Below, piece by piece: positions 1 through 6,219 of a stretch of DNA of 7,288 nucleotides. Source of the stretch: Pseudopedobacter sp. Lineage in GTDB: Bacteria > Bacteroidota > Bacteroidia > Sphingobacteriales > Sphingobacteriaceae. Made by a program: the position numbers and the translations under genes. How positions within the stretch are numbered: the stretch's first letter is position 1; each line of letters starts with the position of its first letter. The notes below the pieces were generated by a model, which was given only the letters and a program-made list of their open reading frames with translations, did no database searches and was not told where the DNA came from. Location of the stretch: positions 1 to 7,288 of the forward strand of contig JACMNZ010000331.1 of assembly GCA_014378285.1 (NCBI GenBank), in the 5' to 3' direction.

Positions 1-1095
1 AATAAAGACTTAATTGCTTGTGCGCAAACGGGTACAGGAAAAACAGCATCTTATTTGTTGCCTTTATTGCATAAAATACAAGAAGCAGATATTTCTCATA
101 CTGATACCGTAATCCTTTCTCCTACAAGGGAGTTGGCCATGCAAATTGATCAACAAATAATGGGATTAGCTTATTTTACGGGTTGTACTTCTATTGCTGT
201 TTATGGTGGTGGTGATGGTTTTAGTTATGAGCAACAAAAGCGTTCTTTAACTGATGGTGTAAATATTGTTGTGGCAACTCCGGGCCGTTTGATAGCACAC
301 TTAACATCCGGAACTATCAACTTAAAAAAAGTAAAACATTTGGTTTTAGACGAGGCAGATAGGATGTTGGATATGGGTTTTTACGAAGATATTGTTCGTA
401 TTATCAGTTATTTGCCGGAGAAAAGACAAAATCTTTTGTTTTCGGCAACCATGCCACCTAAAATACGGGCACTTTCTAAAAAGATTCTCCATAATCCTGT
501 TGAAGTTAATATAGCTATTTCAAAACCATCAGAAGGTATATTACAGCAAGCTTATTTAGCTTTTGATGAACAAAAAGTGGCACTTTTGAAAGACATTTTA
601 TCTGATAAATCTTATAAAAGTGTAATCGTATTTGCATCAAGAAAAGAAACAGTTAAAAAATTAAATTCTGCACTAAACCAAGCAAAAATATCTTCAGAAG
701 CCTTTCATTCTGATCTTGAACAAGAAAGCAGAGAGGATATTATGGTAAGGTTTAGAGGTAAAAGTTTACCAATTTTAGTGGGTACTGATGTTATTTCTAG
801 GGGGATAGACGTTGTTGGTATTGATTTAGTAGTAAATTATGATGTTCCGCCAGATCCAGAAGATTACATCCACCGTATAGGTAGAACCGCAAGAGCAGAA
901 ACTACAGGTACCGCCATCACTTTTATTAACGATAAAGACCAGCAAAAATTTGCTAGGATAGAAGCATTGATAGGTAATGAAATAATAAAACTGCCCTTGC
1001 CAGATGGCTTTGCAGATGCACCAATCTATAACCCTAAAGCAAAAAGAAGTTTTAACCCTAGCTGGAAAAATAAAAATTTTAAAAAGAAGTCTTAA
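1..1095 (+). CDS. DEAD-box RNA helicase, 5' end missing
   Basis: ATP-dependent RNA helicase of the DEAD-box (SF2) family, probably acting in the cytoplasm on structured RNA in ribosome assembly or mRNA turnover. Reading frame 1 is open from the first base, so the gene enters from the left; 364 residues are present. In order: Walker A AQTGTGKT (residues 8-15), motif Ia PTRELA (41-46), TPGR (93-96), DEAD (117-120), SAT (148-150), motif V GTDVISRGID (261-270) and motif VI HRIGRTAR (291-298). Both RecA-like domains are therefore intact, and only the N-terminus with the Q motif (perhaps 40 residues) lies outside. The tail is short and basic (ending NKNFKKKS), without a long RG-rich or DbpA-type RNA-binding extension. 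The overall look is RhlE-like, but the paralogue cannot be fixed from this. Its stop overlaps the stop of the convergent thioesterase gene. Confidence 0.96.
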   Translation, partial: NKDLIACAQTGTGKTASYLLPLLHKIQEADISHTDTVILSPTRELAMQIDQQIMGLAYFTGCTSIAVYGGGDGFSYEQQKRSLTDGVNIVVATPGRLIAHLTSGTINLKKVKHLVLDEADRMLDMGFYEDIVRIISYLPEKRQNLLFSATMPPKIRALSKKILHNPVEVNIAISKPSEGILQQAYLAFDEQKVALLKDILSDKSYKSVIVFASRKETVKKLNSALNQAKISSEAFHSDLEQESREDIMVRFRGKSLPILVGTDVISRGIDVVGIDLVVNYDVPPDPEDYIHRIGRTARAETTGTAITFINDKDQQKFARIEALIGNEIIKLPLPDGFADAPIYNPKAKRSFNPSWKNKNFKKKS

Positions 1096-1505
1096 TCTTT
1101 AAATCTATCAACCGAGTAAGTAATTTTTGTTTTACCATGTGGTATAGGATTAAATTCCTCATCAATATTTACAAATACAATTTTATCAATTGTTAAAATA
1201 CTATGACGTGTAATTTTATTCCTTACCTCACAAAATAGCGTAAGTGAGGTTGTGCCAAATTTTGTGGCAATAATCCCCATCTCAATAATATCACCTAATA
1301 TTGCAGAGCTTAAAAAATTAATTTCCGACATATACTTCGTTACCACCCGTTTATTATCAAGCTGGCAAATGGCATAAATTGCAGCTTCCTCATCTATCCA
1401 CTTTAATAAACTTCCTCCAAATAAGGTCCCATTTGGGTTCAAATCTTCGGGTTTAACCCATTTTCTTGTATGAAAATTCATTTTCTCTATCATGGTATTC
1501 GTCAT
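1092..1505 (-). CDS. Acyl-CoA thioesterase, hot-dog fold (YciA/BACH-like)
   Basis: Predicted cytoplasmic acyl-CoA thioesterase, hydrolysing acyl-CoA to free acid and CoA. At 137 residues it has the usual length of a single hot-dog domain. The active-site block is visible: LNPNGTLFGG (residues 22-31) on the loop leading into the long hot-dog helix, followed by WIDEEAA (36-42). N24 and D38 are the likely catalytic pair by analogy with YciA-type enzymes. Later strands include TSLTLFCEV (86-94), and the C-terminus carries no second domain. The start is uncertain: M1, M5 and M9 are all possible, there is no clear Shine-Dalgarno site before M1, and an AGAGAA run precedes M9; conservation begins around residue 10. 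The gene stands alone on the minus strand, overlapping the helicase stop by 4 bases and divergent from the FAD oxidoreductase. The substrate chain length cannot be read from the sequence. Confidence 0.9.
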   Translation of the reverse strand: MTNTMIEKMNFHTRKWVKPEDLNPNGTLFGGSLLKWIDEEAAIYAICQLDNKRVVTKYMSEINFLSSAILGDIIEMGIIATKFGTTSLTLFCEVRNKITRHSILTIDKIVFVNIDEEFNPIPHGKTKITYSVDRFKD

Positions 1506-1533
1506 TTTTAGTTGTTAATCTTAGTATACAAAT

Positions 1534-1573
1534 ATCTAAAACTCCAATTTAATTTCTTTAAGTTATCTAAAAC
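1534..1573. repeat. 10-bp direct repeat TATCTAAAAC, two copies 30 bp apart
   Basis: TATCTAAAAC occurs exactly at 1534-1543 and 1564-1573, a start-to-start spacing of 30 bp or close to three helical turns. Both copies lie in the 99-bp spacer between the divergent thioesterase and FAD-oxidoreductase starts. A same-face pair of protein-binding sites is possible. The DNA is very AT-rich, so chance is a real alternative. Confidence 0.4.
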
Positions 1574-1604
1574 AATATCTTATATTATACATTAAAGCAA
1601 TATA

Positions 1605-2855
1605 ATGAGAATAGAAAATAATAAGGTAACTATAATTGGGGCGGGTATTGCTGGCTTAACGGCTGCAAAACTTTTAAAACAATCAGGTTTTGAAATTCTA
1701 ATCTTAGAGGCATCTAATCAAATTGGCGGCAGGGTTACAACCTTTAATAAAAATGGTTATCTGTTAGATCATGGTTTTCAGGTGTTGTTAGGTAATTATC
1801 CTTTAGCAAAAGAATTGTTAAATTATGATGATTTACACTTGAAAGCTTTTGATCCAGGAGCTAAGATTTTATATCAGAATAAGATCTATGATGTTTTAGA
1901 CCCATTAAGAAAACCATTGAGTTTATTTAAAACTTTATTTTCTCCAATAGGCTCTTTTGCTGATAAACTAATCATGTTTAAGCTTAAAATAAATTTAAAG
2001 TTTAAATCTGTAGAACAAATTTTTGAAGAACAAGAGCAAACTACTATAAGCTATTTATTAAAACTTGGTTTTAGTCATAAAATGATAAATCGGTTTTTTA
2101 TACCTTTTTTGGGAGGTATTTTTTTAGAAAAGGAATTAATAACTTCTAGCAGAATGTTCAATTTTGTTTTTAAGATGTTTGGGGAAGGAGACGCTCTAAT
2201 TCCAGAAAACGGAATGCAAGAAATACCTAAACAACTGGCTAGAGAGCTGTTAACCAATCAAATTCTTTATAATAGCTTTGTTACTCAAATAGAAGACAAT
2301 AAAATTATTTGTAAAAATGGTAATGAATATTTGTCTGATTATATTGTGATTGCAACAGACGAATTGAGCTTACCTAAGCCATTTACCAAGATTGCAAAAG
2401 ATTACCGCTCTGTACATAATTATTTTTTCACAACAGATAATTTACCTTTTAAAGATCCAATTATTGCACTTAATGCTAACCAAAACGCCTTGGTTAATAA
2501 TATGGCCATAATGGATAATATTTCAAAAAATTATATCCCATATCAAAAGCATCTTATTTCAATATCAATAATAAAAGACACGGCTCTATTGTCTCAAAAA
2601 GATATTGCCCAAAATATAAAACTTGAAATGTCAGAATGGTTTGATGTTTCTGATTGGGAATTTTTGGAAAGTTTTAAAATTAATTATGCCTTACCAAATC
2701 AAGTAAATGTGAAAAATTATATACCAGATTCAGACTTAATCAATCAATCAAATATTTTTAATTGTGGCGATTATTTAAGCAATGGTTCTATTAACGCGGC
2801 AATGTATTCTGGAAAACGTGTGTTTGAAATAATTAATAGTTTACACAAAAAATAA
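1605..2855 (+). CDS. FAD-dependent amine-oxidase-like oxidoreductase
   Basis: Flavoprotein of the amine oxidase / protoporphyrinogen oxidase / phytoene desaturase superfamily, 416 residues, which is a normal full length. The N-terminal dinucleotide-binding fold shows GAGIAGL (residues 12-18) with the ribose-binding acid E35 at the end of the second strand. GGRV (41-44) and DHGFQ (55-59) follow, as in this superfamily. The C-terminal FAD-contacting segment is NCGDYLSNGSINAAMYSGKR (386-405). The middle (about 100-360) is the variable substrate domain and gives no specific substrate motif. There is no signal peptide or obvious membrane anchor. The ATG at 1605 places the Rossmann motif at the expected distance from the N-terminus; no Shine-Dalgarno is seen. 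It has no carotenoid, haem or polyamine genes beside it, so the substrate is unknown. An imperfect hairpin follows the stop directly. Confidence 0.88.
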   Translation: MRIENNKVTIIGAGIAGLTAAKLLKQSGFEILILEASNQIGGRVTTFNKNGYLLDHGFQVLLGNYPLAKELLNYDDLHLKAFDPGAKILYQNKIYDVLDPLRKPLSLFKTLFSPIGSFADKLIMFKLKINLKFKSVEQIFEEQEQTTISYLLKLGFSHKMINRFFIPFLGGIFLEKELITSSRMFNFVFKMFGEGDALIPENGMQEIPKQLARELLTNQILYNSFVTQIEDNKIICKNGNEYLSDYIVIATDELSLPKPFTKIAKDYRSVHNYFFTTDNLPFKDPIIALNANQNALVNNMAIMDNISKNYIPYQKHLISISIIKDTALLSQKDIAQNIKLEMSEWFDVSDWEFLESFKINYALPNQVNVKNYIPDSDLINQSNIFNCGDYLSNGSINAAMYSGKRVFEIINSLHKK

Positions 2856-2889
2856 TTAACCAACAGTAATAATTATTCTGTTTTGTTAA
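2856..2889 (+). terminator. Weak imperfect hairpin after the oxidoreductase stop
   Basis: Starting on the base after the stop codon, TTAAC (2856-2860) pairs with GTTAA (2885-2889) and AACAG (2862-2866) pairs with CTGTT (2878-2882), separated by a small internal loop. The 11-base apex is AT-rich and can add about three pairs. The right arm is T-rich, but no clean T-run follows the stem, so it may be a weak terminator or a 3'-end stabilising structure. The stronger hairpins at 3001-3070 could also end this transcript. Confidence 0.35.
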
Positions 2890-2966
2890 CGATTAGTCTA
2901 TTTAAGAATCTTAAAATTAAGACATTCAAGGAAAAAATACGGTTTCAAATATTTTTTATTAATTAA

Positions 2967-2999
2967 TTTGTTTAAACAAGTAATTTGTTTCTATATTTG
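2967..2999 (+). promoter_or_regulatory. Bacteroidota-type promoter (-33 TTTG, -7 TATATTTG)
   Basis: TATATTTG at 2992-2999 matches the Bacteroidota -7 consensus TAnnTTTG exactly. TTTG at 2967-2970 lies 21 bases upstream, within the usual range for the -33 element. Transcription would start near 3004-3006, at the left arm of the hairpin 3001-3021. It is the best promoter seen upstream of ubiX, about 100 bases from that gene's start, but two terminator-like hairpins lie in between. TAATTTGTTT is repeated at 2964-2973 and 2981-2990, so a second TTTG lies close to the -7 box. Confidence 0.65.
2968..2979. promoter_or_regulatory. Perfect 12-bp palindrome over the -33 element
   Basis: TTGTTTAAACAA is identical to its reverse complement and covers three of the four -33 bases of the promoter at 2967-2999. 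Its position would let a dimeric DNA-binding protein block or modulate the promoter. It is a candidate operator from sequence symmetry and position only; AT-rich palindromes also arise by chance. Confidence 0.35.
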
Positions 3000-3000
3000 T

Positions 3001-3026
3001 CATGCCCTCCCAAAGGGCATGTTTTT
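3001..3026 (+). terminator. Hairpin with T-run, first of a tandem pair
   Basis: CATGCCCT (3001-3008) pairs perfectly with AGGGCATG (3014-3021) around a 5-base loop, followed by TTTTT (3022-3026). The GC-rich stem stands out in AT-rich surroundings. It has the shape of an intrinsic terminator on the plus strand, but it sits at the predicted start point of the promoter just upstream. It may therefore act as a 5' stem-loop of a small RNA, or end transcripts coming from the oxidoreductase gene. Confidence 0.6.
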
Positions 3027-3039
3027 CATAGGTAGATGT

Positions 3040-3070
3040 AGGGTCGAATATTTATATTCGGCCCTTTTTT
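3040..3070 (+). terminator. Strong intrinsic terminator hairpin, second of the pair
   Basis: GGGTCGAATA (3041-3050) pairs with TATTCGGCCC (3055-3064) around the loop TTTA, with one G-T wobble (3044 with 3061). A3040 can add one more pair with T3065. TTTTTT (3065-3070) and then G follow. No T-run follows on the other strand, so it works in the plus direction only. It ends 34 bases before the ubiX start, so it either closes the upstream unit or forms the terminator arm of a ubiX leader. Confidence 0.75.
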
Positions 3071-3104
3071 GTTTAGAACTTTTTTATATCGATTTTGTTA
3101 AAAT

Positions 3105-3680
3105 ATGATGCGAAATAAAAAAATTGTTGTGGCTATTACAGGAGCTAGTGGATCTATTTATGCAAAAGTTTTGTTGCAGAAATTGGTAACGCTTAAAGAT
3201 CAAATTACAGAAGTGGGTATTGTAATGTCTGATAATGCAAAAGATGTTTGGAAGTTTGAATTAGATGATGAAACCTATAAAAATTTCGATTTTAATTTTT
3301 ATGATAAAAATGATTTTATGGCGCCTTTTGCATCGGGATCTGCTAAATATGACACCATGATCATCATCCCATGTTCTATGGGTACAATGGGAAGGATTGC
3401 AACTGGCATTTCAAATGATTTAACTACCAGAGCTGCAGATGTTATCCTTAAAGAAAGAAGGAAGCTGATACTCGTTGCAAGAGATACACCATTAAGCTTA
3501 ATCCACATTAACAATATGAAGACGATTACAGAAGCTGGAGGAATAATTTGCCCTGCAGTTCCGTCTTTTTACAATAAGCCAAAAACTATAGAAGAGGTTG
3601 CTGAAACAGTTGTAAATAGAGTGTTGGATTTAGCCGGTTTTGATAATCCTAGCTATCGTTGGGGAGAAAGCAAACCTTAG
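3105..3680 (+). CDS. ubiX: UbiX-family flavin prenyltransferase
   Basis: Flavin prenyltransferase, joining a dimethylallyl group from dimethylallyl phosphate to reduced FMN to make prenyl-FMN, the cofactor of UbiD-type decarboxylases. It is expected to be a cytoplasmic dodecamer. At 191 residues it has the normal length. Visible motifs: AITGASGS (residues 10-17, FMN-phosphate loop), MSDNAKDVWKFE (41-52), PCSMGTMGRIATG (89-101), TRAADVILKERR (108-119), RDTPL (126-130) and PSFYNKP (153-159). By alignment from memory with the Pseudomonas enzyme, R109, K116, R126 and Y156 match substrate-site residues R122, K129, R139 and Y169. D127 stands where the catalytic E140 is expected, a conservative change. 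Two ATGs are in tandem (3105 and 3108), and neither has a clear Shine-Dalgarno. No ubiD is nearby, so the partner enzyme lies elsewhere. mtaB starts 38 bases downstream. Confidence 0.94.
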   Translation: MMRNKKIVVAITGASGSIYAKVLLQKLVTLKDQITEVGIVMSDNAKDVWKFELDDETYKNFDFNFYDKNDFMAPFASGSAKYDTMIIIPCSMGTMGRIATGISNDLTTRAADVILKERRKLILVARDTPLSLIHINNMKTITEAGGIICPAVPSFYNKPKTIEEVAETVVNRVLDLAGFDNPSYRWGESKP

Positions 3681-3696
3681 ATAAGCTATATTTTTA

Positions 3697-3704
3697 TATC
3701 TTTG
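3697..3704 (+). promoter_or_regulatory. Probable mtaB promoter, -7 box TATCTTTG
   Basis: TATCTTTG is an exact match to the Bacteroidota -7 consensus TAnnTTTG, inside the 38-base ubiX-mtaB gap. The predicted start near 3709-3711 would leave a leader of only about 8-10 bases before the mtaB ATG at 3719. No good -33 TTTG is found at the usual distance (only a weak TTAG at 3677-3680), so the call rests on the -7 box and its position. Confidence 0.5.
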
Positions 3705-3718
3705 CAGCCTAAAAATAT

Positions 3719-5038
3719 ATGAATAAAAAAGTTGCATTTTATACTTTAGGCTGTAAGCTCAATTACTCAGAAACATCTACCATTGGTAGGCAGTTTAGAG
3801 ATGCTGGTTTTGAGGTTGTTGATTTTTCTGCTGGTGCCGATGTTTATATCATCAATACTTGCTCCGTAACAGAAAACGCCGATAAAAAATGCAGAAAAAT
3901 TGTTAAAGAGGCTTTAAAGCATTCCCCATCAGCATATATCACTATAGTAGGTTGTTACGCTCAACTTAAACCTGAAGAAATTTCTAATATTGAAGGAGTT
4001 GACATGGTTTTGGGTGCGGCAGAAAAATTTAGGATTGTAGAATTCATAACAGATTTTACTAAAAACCCAAAAACAATAATTCATAATAGTCCCATTTCAG
4101 AAATTAATCAGTTTGTTGCTTCTTACTCTTTTGGTGATAGGACAAGAACTTTCTTAAAAGTTCAGGACGGTTGTGATTATTCTTGTACTTTTTGCACCAT
4201 ACCTTTGGCTAGGGGAGAAAGTAGAAGCGATACCCTAGAAAGTGTAATTAGGCAAGCCAAAGAAATTGCTGCTTCTGGTGTTAAGGAAATTGTGTTAACA
4301 GGTGTTAATATTGGCGATTTTGGTCTTAGAAATGGCAATCGAGAAGATAAGTTTTTTGATTTAGTTAAGGTTTTAGATGAAATTGAAGGTATTAATAGAA
4401 TTAGAATATCTTCCATAGAGCCCAATCTGTTAACTAACGAAATCATCGAATTTGTTGCTCAATCTAAAAGATTTGTTCCACATTTTCATATTCCGTTACA
4501 ATCTGGTTCTGATAAGATTTTAGGTTTAATGCGAAGGAGATACCGCAGGGAATTGTATGTAGATAGAGTAAAGACTATTAAACAGTTAATGCCAGATGCT
4601 TGTATCGGTGTAGATGTTATTGTGGGTTTCCCTGGCGAAACTCGTGAAGACTTTATTGATACTTACAATTTTTTAAACGATTTAAACATTTCCTATCTTC
4701 ACGTATTTACCTATTCAGAACGTGAAAATACTCCTGCAATTGAGATGGAAGGCGTTGTACCAGGTTCGCAAAGAGCAGATAGAAGTAAGATGTTGCATAT
4801 CTTATCAGAAAAGAAAAGACGGGCATTTTATGAAACCCAATTAGGTAAAGATGCAGAAGTACTTTTTGAAGCCGACCATAAACAAGGATTTATGCATGGT
4901 TTTACCGCCAATTATGTAAAGGTAAAAGTAAAGTATGACCCAATTTTAGTTAACGACCTTAAAGTGATCAAATTAGATGCTATTTTACCAGATGGCGATG
5001 TGAGTATTCTAGAATCAACCGAATTATTAATCCATTAA
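3719..5038 (+). CDS. mtaB: tRNA t6A37 methylthiotransferase MtaB
   Basis: Radical-SAM methylthiotransferase converting t6A to ms2t6A at position 37 of ANN-decoding tRNAs, using two iron-sulphur clusters. At 439 residues it has the full family length. The N-terminal MTTase domain carries the auxiliary-cluster cysteines C12 (LGCKLN), C48 (NTCSVT) and C79 (GCYAQ). The radical-SAM core has CDYSCTFC (C152, C156, C159), then TGVNIGDFG (194-202) and HIPLQSGSD (257-265). The C-terminal segment (about 372-437) has the position and length of a TRAM RNA-binding domain. GCKLN and NTCSVTxxAdkkC favour MtaB over MiaB and RimO, which carry different context around these cysteines. A probable promoter lies just upstream. 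lgt begins 17 bases after the stop, suggesting co-transcription. Confidence 0.95.
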   Translation: MNKKVAFYTLGCKLNYSETSTIGRQFRDAGFEVVDFSAGADVYIINTCSVTENADKKCRKIVKEALKHSPSAYITIVGCYAQLKPEEISNIEGVDMVLGAAEKFRIVEFITDFTKNPKTIIHNSPISEINQFVASYSFGDRTRTFLKVQDGCDYSCTFCTIPLARGESRSDTLESVIRQAKEIAASGVKEIVLTGVNIGDFGLRNGNREDKFFDLVKVLDEIEGINRIRISSIEPNLLTNEIIEFVAQSKRFVPHFHIPLQSGSDKILGLMRRRYRRELYVDRVKTIKQLMPDACIGVDVIVGFPGETREDFIDTYNFLNDLNISYLHVFTYSERENTPAIEMEGVVPGSQRADRSKMLHILSEKKRRAFYETQLGKDAEVLFEADHKQGFMHGFTANYVKVKVKYDPILVNDLKVIKLDAILPDGDVSILESTELLIH

Positions 5039-5055
5039 TAAACCCGAAAAATTAT

Positions 5056-6219
5056 ATGTTTCCTACTTTATCATATCTTATAGAATATCTTTTTGGGATA
5101 AATATTCCTTTACCGATCCAAACCTTCGGTTTTTTTGTGGCTTTGGCTTTTATTGCGGGCTACTGGGGGTTTTCAGAAGAATTAAAGAGAAGAGAAAAAC
5201 TAGGTCAGGTACATCCCATTAAAAGACAAGTTGTAATTGGTAAACCAGCTTCCTTTTCAGAATTGATTTTAAACGGATTATTTGGTTTTATAATTGGTTA
5301 TAAAATTGTTTACGGGCTTTTAAATTATACCGCTTTTGTTAATGATCCACAAGGTTTCATTTTATCTTTAAAAGGGAATTTTATAGCTGGAATTATCCTT
5401 GCTTCTTTATTTGCTTATTGGGCTTATCGTGAGAAGAAAAAACAAGAATTAAACACACCAAAAACAATAACTGAAGTTGTACATCCTTATGAAATGATGG
5501 GGACTTTTATCGCTTATGCAGCTATTGCAGGGATTATCGGAGCAAAAGTTTTTGATAATTTAGAATATTGGGATCGTTTTATGGAGGATCCAATTCAAAA
5601 CTTACTTTCATTTAGCGGTTTAACATTTTACGGAGGTTTAATTTGTGGAGCTATTGCGGTTTTATATATTTCAGGTAAAAACGGGATTAAAGCCATTCAC
5701 ATGGCAGATGTTTCTGGCCCTGGTTTGATGTTGGCTTATGGCGTTGGAAGAATTGGCTGCCAGTTGTCTGGTGATGGAGATTGGGGAATTAATAATACAA
5801 ACCCTAAACCAAATTGGTTTTCTTGGGCTCCAGATTGGATGTGGTCTTTTAAATATCCTCATAATGTAATTAATGAAGGGGTTGCCATACCCGGTTGTAC
5901 AGGTAAATTTTGTAGCGAATTGGCAATTGGCGTTTACCCAACATCATTTTATGAATCAGTTGCTTGCATTTTGTTATTCCTCTTCTTGTGGTCAATCCGA
6001 AAACAAATAAAAACACCAGGAGTGTTATTTTGCATCTACTTAATAGTAAATGGTTTAGAAAGATTTTTTATTGAACTAATTAGAGTTAATTCTAAATACC
6101 ACATTGGTTCTTTTGGATTTACACAAGCAGAATTAATCTCAACAATACTTGTTTTAGGTGGTTCAATAGGAATCGTATTCTGTTACAATGCAGATAATAA
6201 AAGAAAGGAAATGATTTAA
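5056..6219 (+). CDS. lgt: Prolipoprotein diacylglyceryl transferase Lgt, long form
   Basis: Inner-membrane enzyme that moves diacylglycerol from phosphatidylglycerol to the lipobox cysteine of prolipoproteins, the first step of lipoprotein maturation. Several hydrophobic helices are visible (about 20-38, 70-90, 108-124, 150-165, 187-205, 222-236, 303-314, 322-342, 358-376). The Lgt signature is GVGRIGCQLSGDGDWG (229-244), with R232 matching the essential E. coli R143. YPTSFYES (294-301) and ERFFIELIR (335-343) match HPSQLYE and the arginine region of E. coli Lgt. At 387 residues it is about 100 longer than the E. coli protein. The extra length lies in a basic loop (40-65), a second loop (124-142) and a Trp-rich loop (245-293) holding C281 and C286. 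Several E. coli key residues differ: F24 for Y26, Y192 for H103, C235 for N146. No Shine-Dalgarno is seen at the ATG. Confidence 0.93.
   Translation: MFPTLSYLIEYLFGINIPLPIQTFGFFVALAFIAGYWGFSEELKRREKLGQVHPIKRQVVIGKPASFSELILNGLFGFIIGYKIVYGLLNYTAFVNDPQGFILSLKGNFIAGIILASLFAYWAYREKKKQELNTPKTITEVVHPYEMMGTFIAYAAIAGIIGAKVFDNLEYWDRFMEDPIQNLLSFSGLTFYGGLICGAIAVLYISGKNGIKAIHMADVSGPGLMLAYGVGRIGCQLSGDGDWGINNTNPKPNWFSWAPDWMWSFKYPHNVINEGVAIPGCTGKFCSELAIGVYPTSFYESVACILLFLFLWSIRKQIKTPGVLFCIYLIVNGLERFFIELIRVNSKYHIGSFGFTQAELISTILVLGGSIGIVFCYNADNKRKEMI

Noticed and set aside
55..57. TTG as the start codon of the helicase
   Set aside because: The frame is open back to base 1 and encodes the Walker A motif before this codon, so the gene simply enters from outside the window.
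1530..1537. Minus-strand GATATTTG as a -7 box for the thioesterase gene
   Set aside because: It differs from TAnnTTTG at the first base, and no TTG or TTTG lies at the proper distance upstream on that strand.
2075..2257. Minus-strand open frame of 60 codons inside the oxidoreductase gene
   Set aside because: It lies wholly within a well-supported gene and has no recognisable protein features; the same holds for the minus-strand frames at 3299-3514, 4177-4446 and 5671-5862.
2272..2279. TAGCTTTG as a promoter box
   Set aside because: It matches TAnnTTTG but is inside the oxidoreductase coding region, with no gene start downstream to serve.
2917..2935. Short AT-rich inverted repeat CTTAA-AA-TTAAG
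   Set aside because: A 5-bp stem with a 2-base loop cannot fold well and is expected by chance in this composition.
3002..3031. Nine-codon ORF (ATG to TAG) across the first hairpin, as a possible leader peptide
   Set aside because: The ATG lies at or before the predicted transcription start, has no ribosome binding site, and its codons show no run of one amino acid or other attenuation logic.
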